Shown in pieces: positions 6,624 to 6,919 of a stretch of 6,919 nucleotides of DNA. A model generated the notes under the pieces. It saw only the letters and a program-made list of their open reading frames with translations. It searched no databases and had not been told where the DNA came from. Both the position numbers and the translations under genes were made by a program. The stretch covers positions 1 to 6,919 of the forward strand of contig DJVB01000017.1 of NCBI GenBank assembly GCA_002440745.1, read 5' to 3'. Within the stretch, counting starts at the first letter, position 1. Each line of letters opens with the position of its first letter. The DNA is from Bacteroidales bacterium UBA6267. GTDB taxonomy: Bacteria > Bacteroidota > Bacteroidia > Bacteroidales > UBA1556.

Positions 6624-6687
6624 CATTTTTGGCCGAAACGAAACTTCAACCTCTGTTTACAATTGTTAATTTTATAGCATGTTATTT

Positions 6688-6711
6688 ATCAATTCTGGGC
6701 AATGAATTGAT
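6688..6711. repeat. Inverted repeat, 8-bp stem, upstream of lipB
   Basis: ATCAATTC (6688-6695) and GAATTGAT (6704-6711) are perfect complements around an 8-base loop. It is AT-rich, has no T-tail, and lies 65 bases or more upstream of the lipB promoter box. It could be an operator or chance. Confidence 0.4.
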
Positions 6712-6811
6712 TCTTAGTGTTTAAAACAATACTGATTTAAAAGTTAATTTTTAATTAAGAGTAAACCCAAAAAATTAACGATGGCTTAATTTCCATGGTT
6801 TGGAAGGTTGA

Positions 6812-6819
6812 TACTTTTG
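6812..6819 (+). promoter_or_regulatory. Rightward Bacteroidota -7 box upstream of an off-window gene
   Basis: TACTTTTG followed by CCCCC matches the -7 consensus and its frequent C-rich downstream context. A transcript starting near 6823 would have about 70 bases of leader before the ATG at 6892. Confidence 0.5.
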
Positions 6820-6880
6820 CCCCCGAAATAGATTTTATTCACAATTTGTGTTTAATGTCATTAATATAGATAAAACTATA

Positions 6881-6888
6881 TATCTTTG
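6881..6888 (+). promoter_or_regulatory. Second rightward -7 box at the window edge
   Basis: TATCTTTG is identical to the metK box. It ends only three bases before the ATG at 6892, so a transcript from it would be leaderless or would serve a later start outside the window. A 6-bp inverted repeat (ATATAG/CTATAT) abuts it on the left and shares its first T, which could be an operator. Confidence 0.4.
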
Positions 6889-6891
6889 TTT

Positions 6892-6919
6892 ATGCATTTG
6901 GAAATAACAAACTTAGTAT
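6892..6919 (+). CDS. Possible start of a further gene (partial, edge)
   Basis: ATG at 6892 opens a frame reading MHLEITNLV before the window ends. Support is limited to two upstream promoter-like boxes and the absence of a stop in nine codons. The product cannot be named from so few residues. Confidence 0.3.

Larger units (their letters stand above)
6624..6919. other. AT-rich intergenic region upstream of lipB, to the window edge
   Basis: No gene is supported in this stretch apart from possible first codons at the right edge. It contains an 8-bp inverted repeat (6688-6711), two rightward promoter-like boxes (6812-6819 and 6881-6888) and a 6-bp inverted repeat, ATATAG/CTATAT (6864-6881), abutting the second box. 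The ATG at 6855 meets a stop after four codons. The layout suggests a divergent gene starting at or beyond the edge. Confidence 0.6.

Overview
The window looks like chromosomal DNA of an uncultured or free-living member of the Bacteroidota. Four independent signs agree. Upstream regions are AT-rich, lack Shine-Dalgarno sequences, and carry Bacteroidota -7 promoter boxes (TAnnTTTG) before metK, the HD gene and lipB. The left-edge gene encodes a type IX secretion (T9SS) C-terminal sorting domain, a system confined to this phylum and close relatives. MetK has the 417-residue form and N-terminus usual in the phylum. The HD phosphohydrolase also has a Bacteroidota-type N-terminus.

Layout. Positions 1-1535 (minus strand) hold one open frame of 511 complete codons that runs off the left edge, probably only a codon or two before its stop. 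It encodes a secreted protein with a signal peptide, seven propeller-like repeats and a T9SS sorting tail. Positions 1536-2239 are non-coding and repeat-rich: a strong isolated hairpin, an (AT)10 microsatellite, an array of 8-nt ATT-led units, and a nested palindromic element interrupting that array. Positions 2240-3739 form the metK transcription unit: promoter box, a leader that closely matches a SAM-II (SAM-alpha) riboswitch, metK itself and an intrinsic terminator. Positions 3782-5044 hold a promoter box and a gene for an HD-domain phosphohydrolase (dNTPase-like). Converging on it with only 18 bases between is the minus-strand lipB-lipA pair (6597-5063), joined by a one-base TAATG overlap, with its promoter at about 6616-6623. 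Positions 6624-6919 are non-coding, with two promoter-like boxes pointing right and possibly the first codons of a further gene at the edge.

How the genes fit together. MetK makes S-adenosylmethionine. LipA is a radical-SAM enzyme that consumes it, and LipB supplies LipA's octanoylated protein substrate, so SAM supply and lipoate synthesis lie close together; I infer no formal regulatory link. The riboswitch would let SAM limit its own synthesis by acting on the metK message.

The most interesting items are the SAM-II-like metK leader, which has an unusually displaced pseudoknot strand and lies far from the start codon; the nested palindrome with paired compensatory changes; and the 8-nt array it interrupts. 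I see no CRISPR array, tRNA, rRNA, insertion sequence, defence cluster or other wholly new system.
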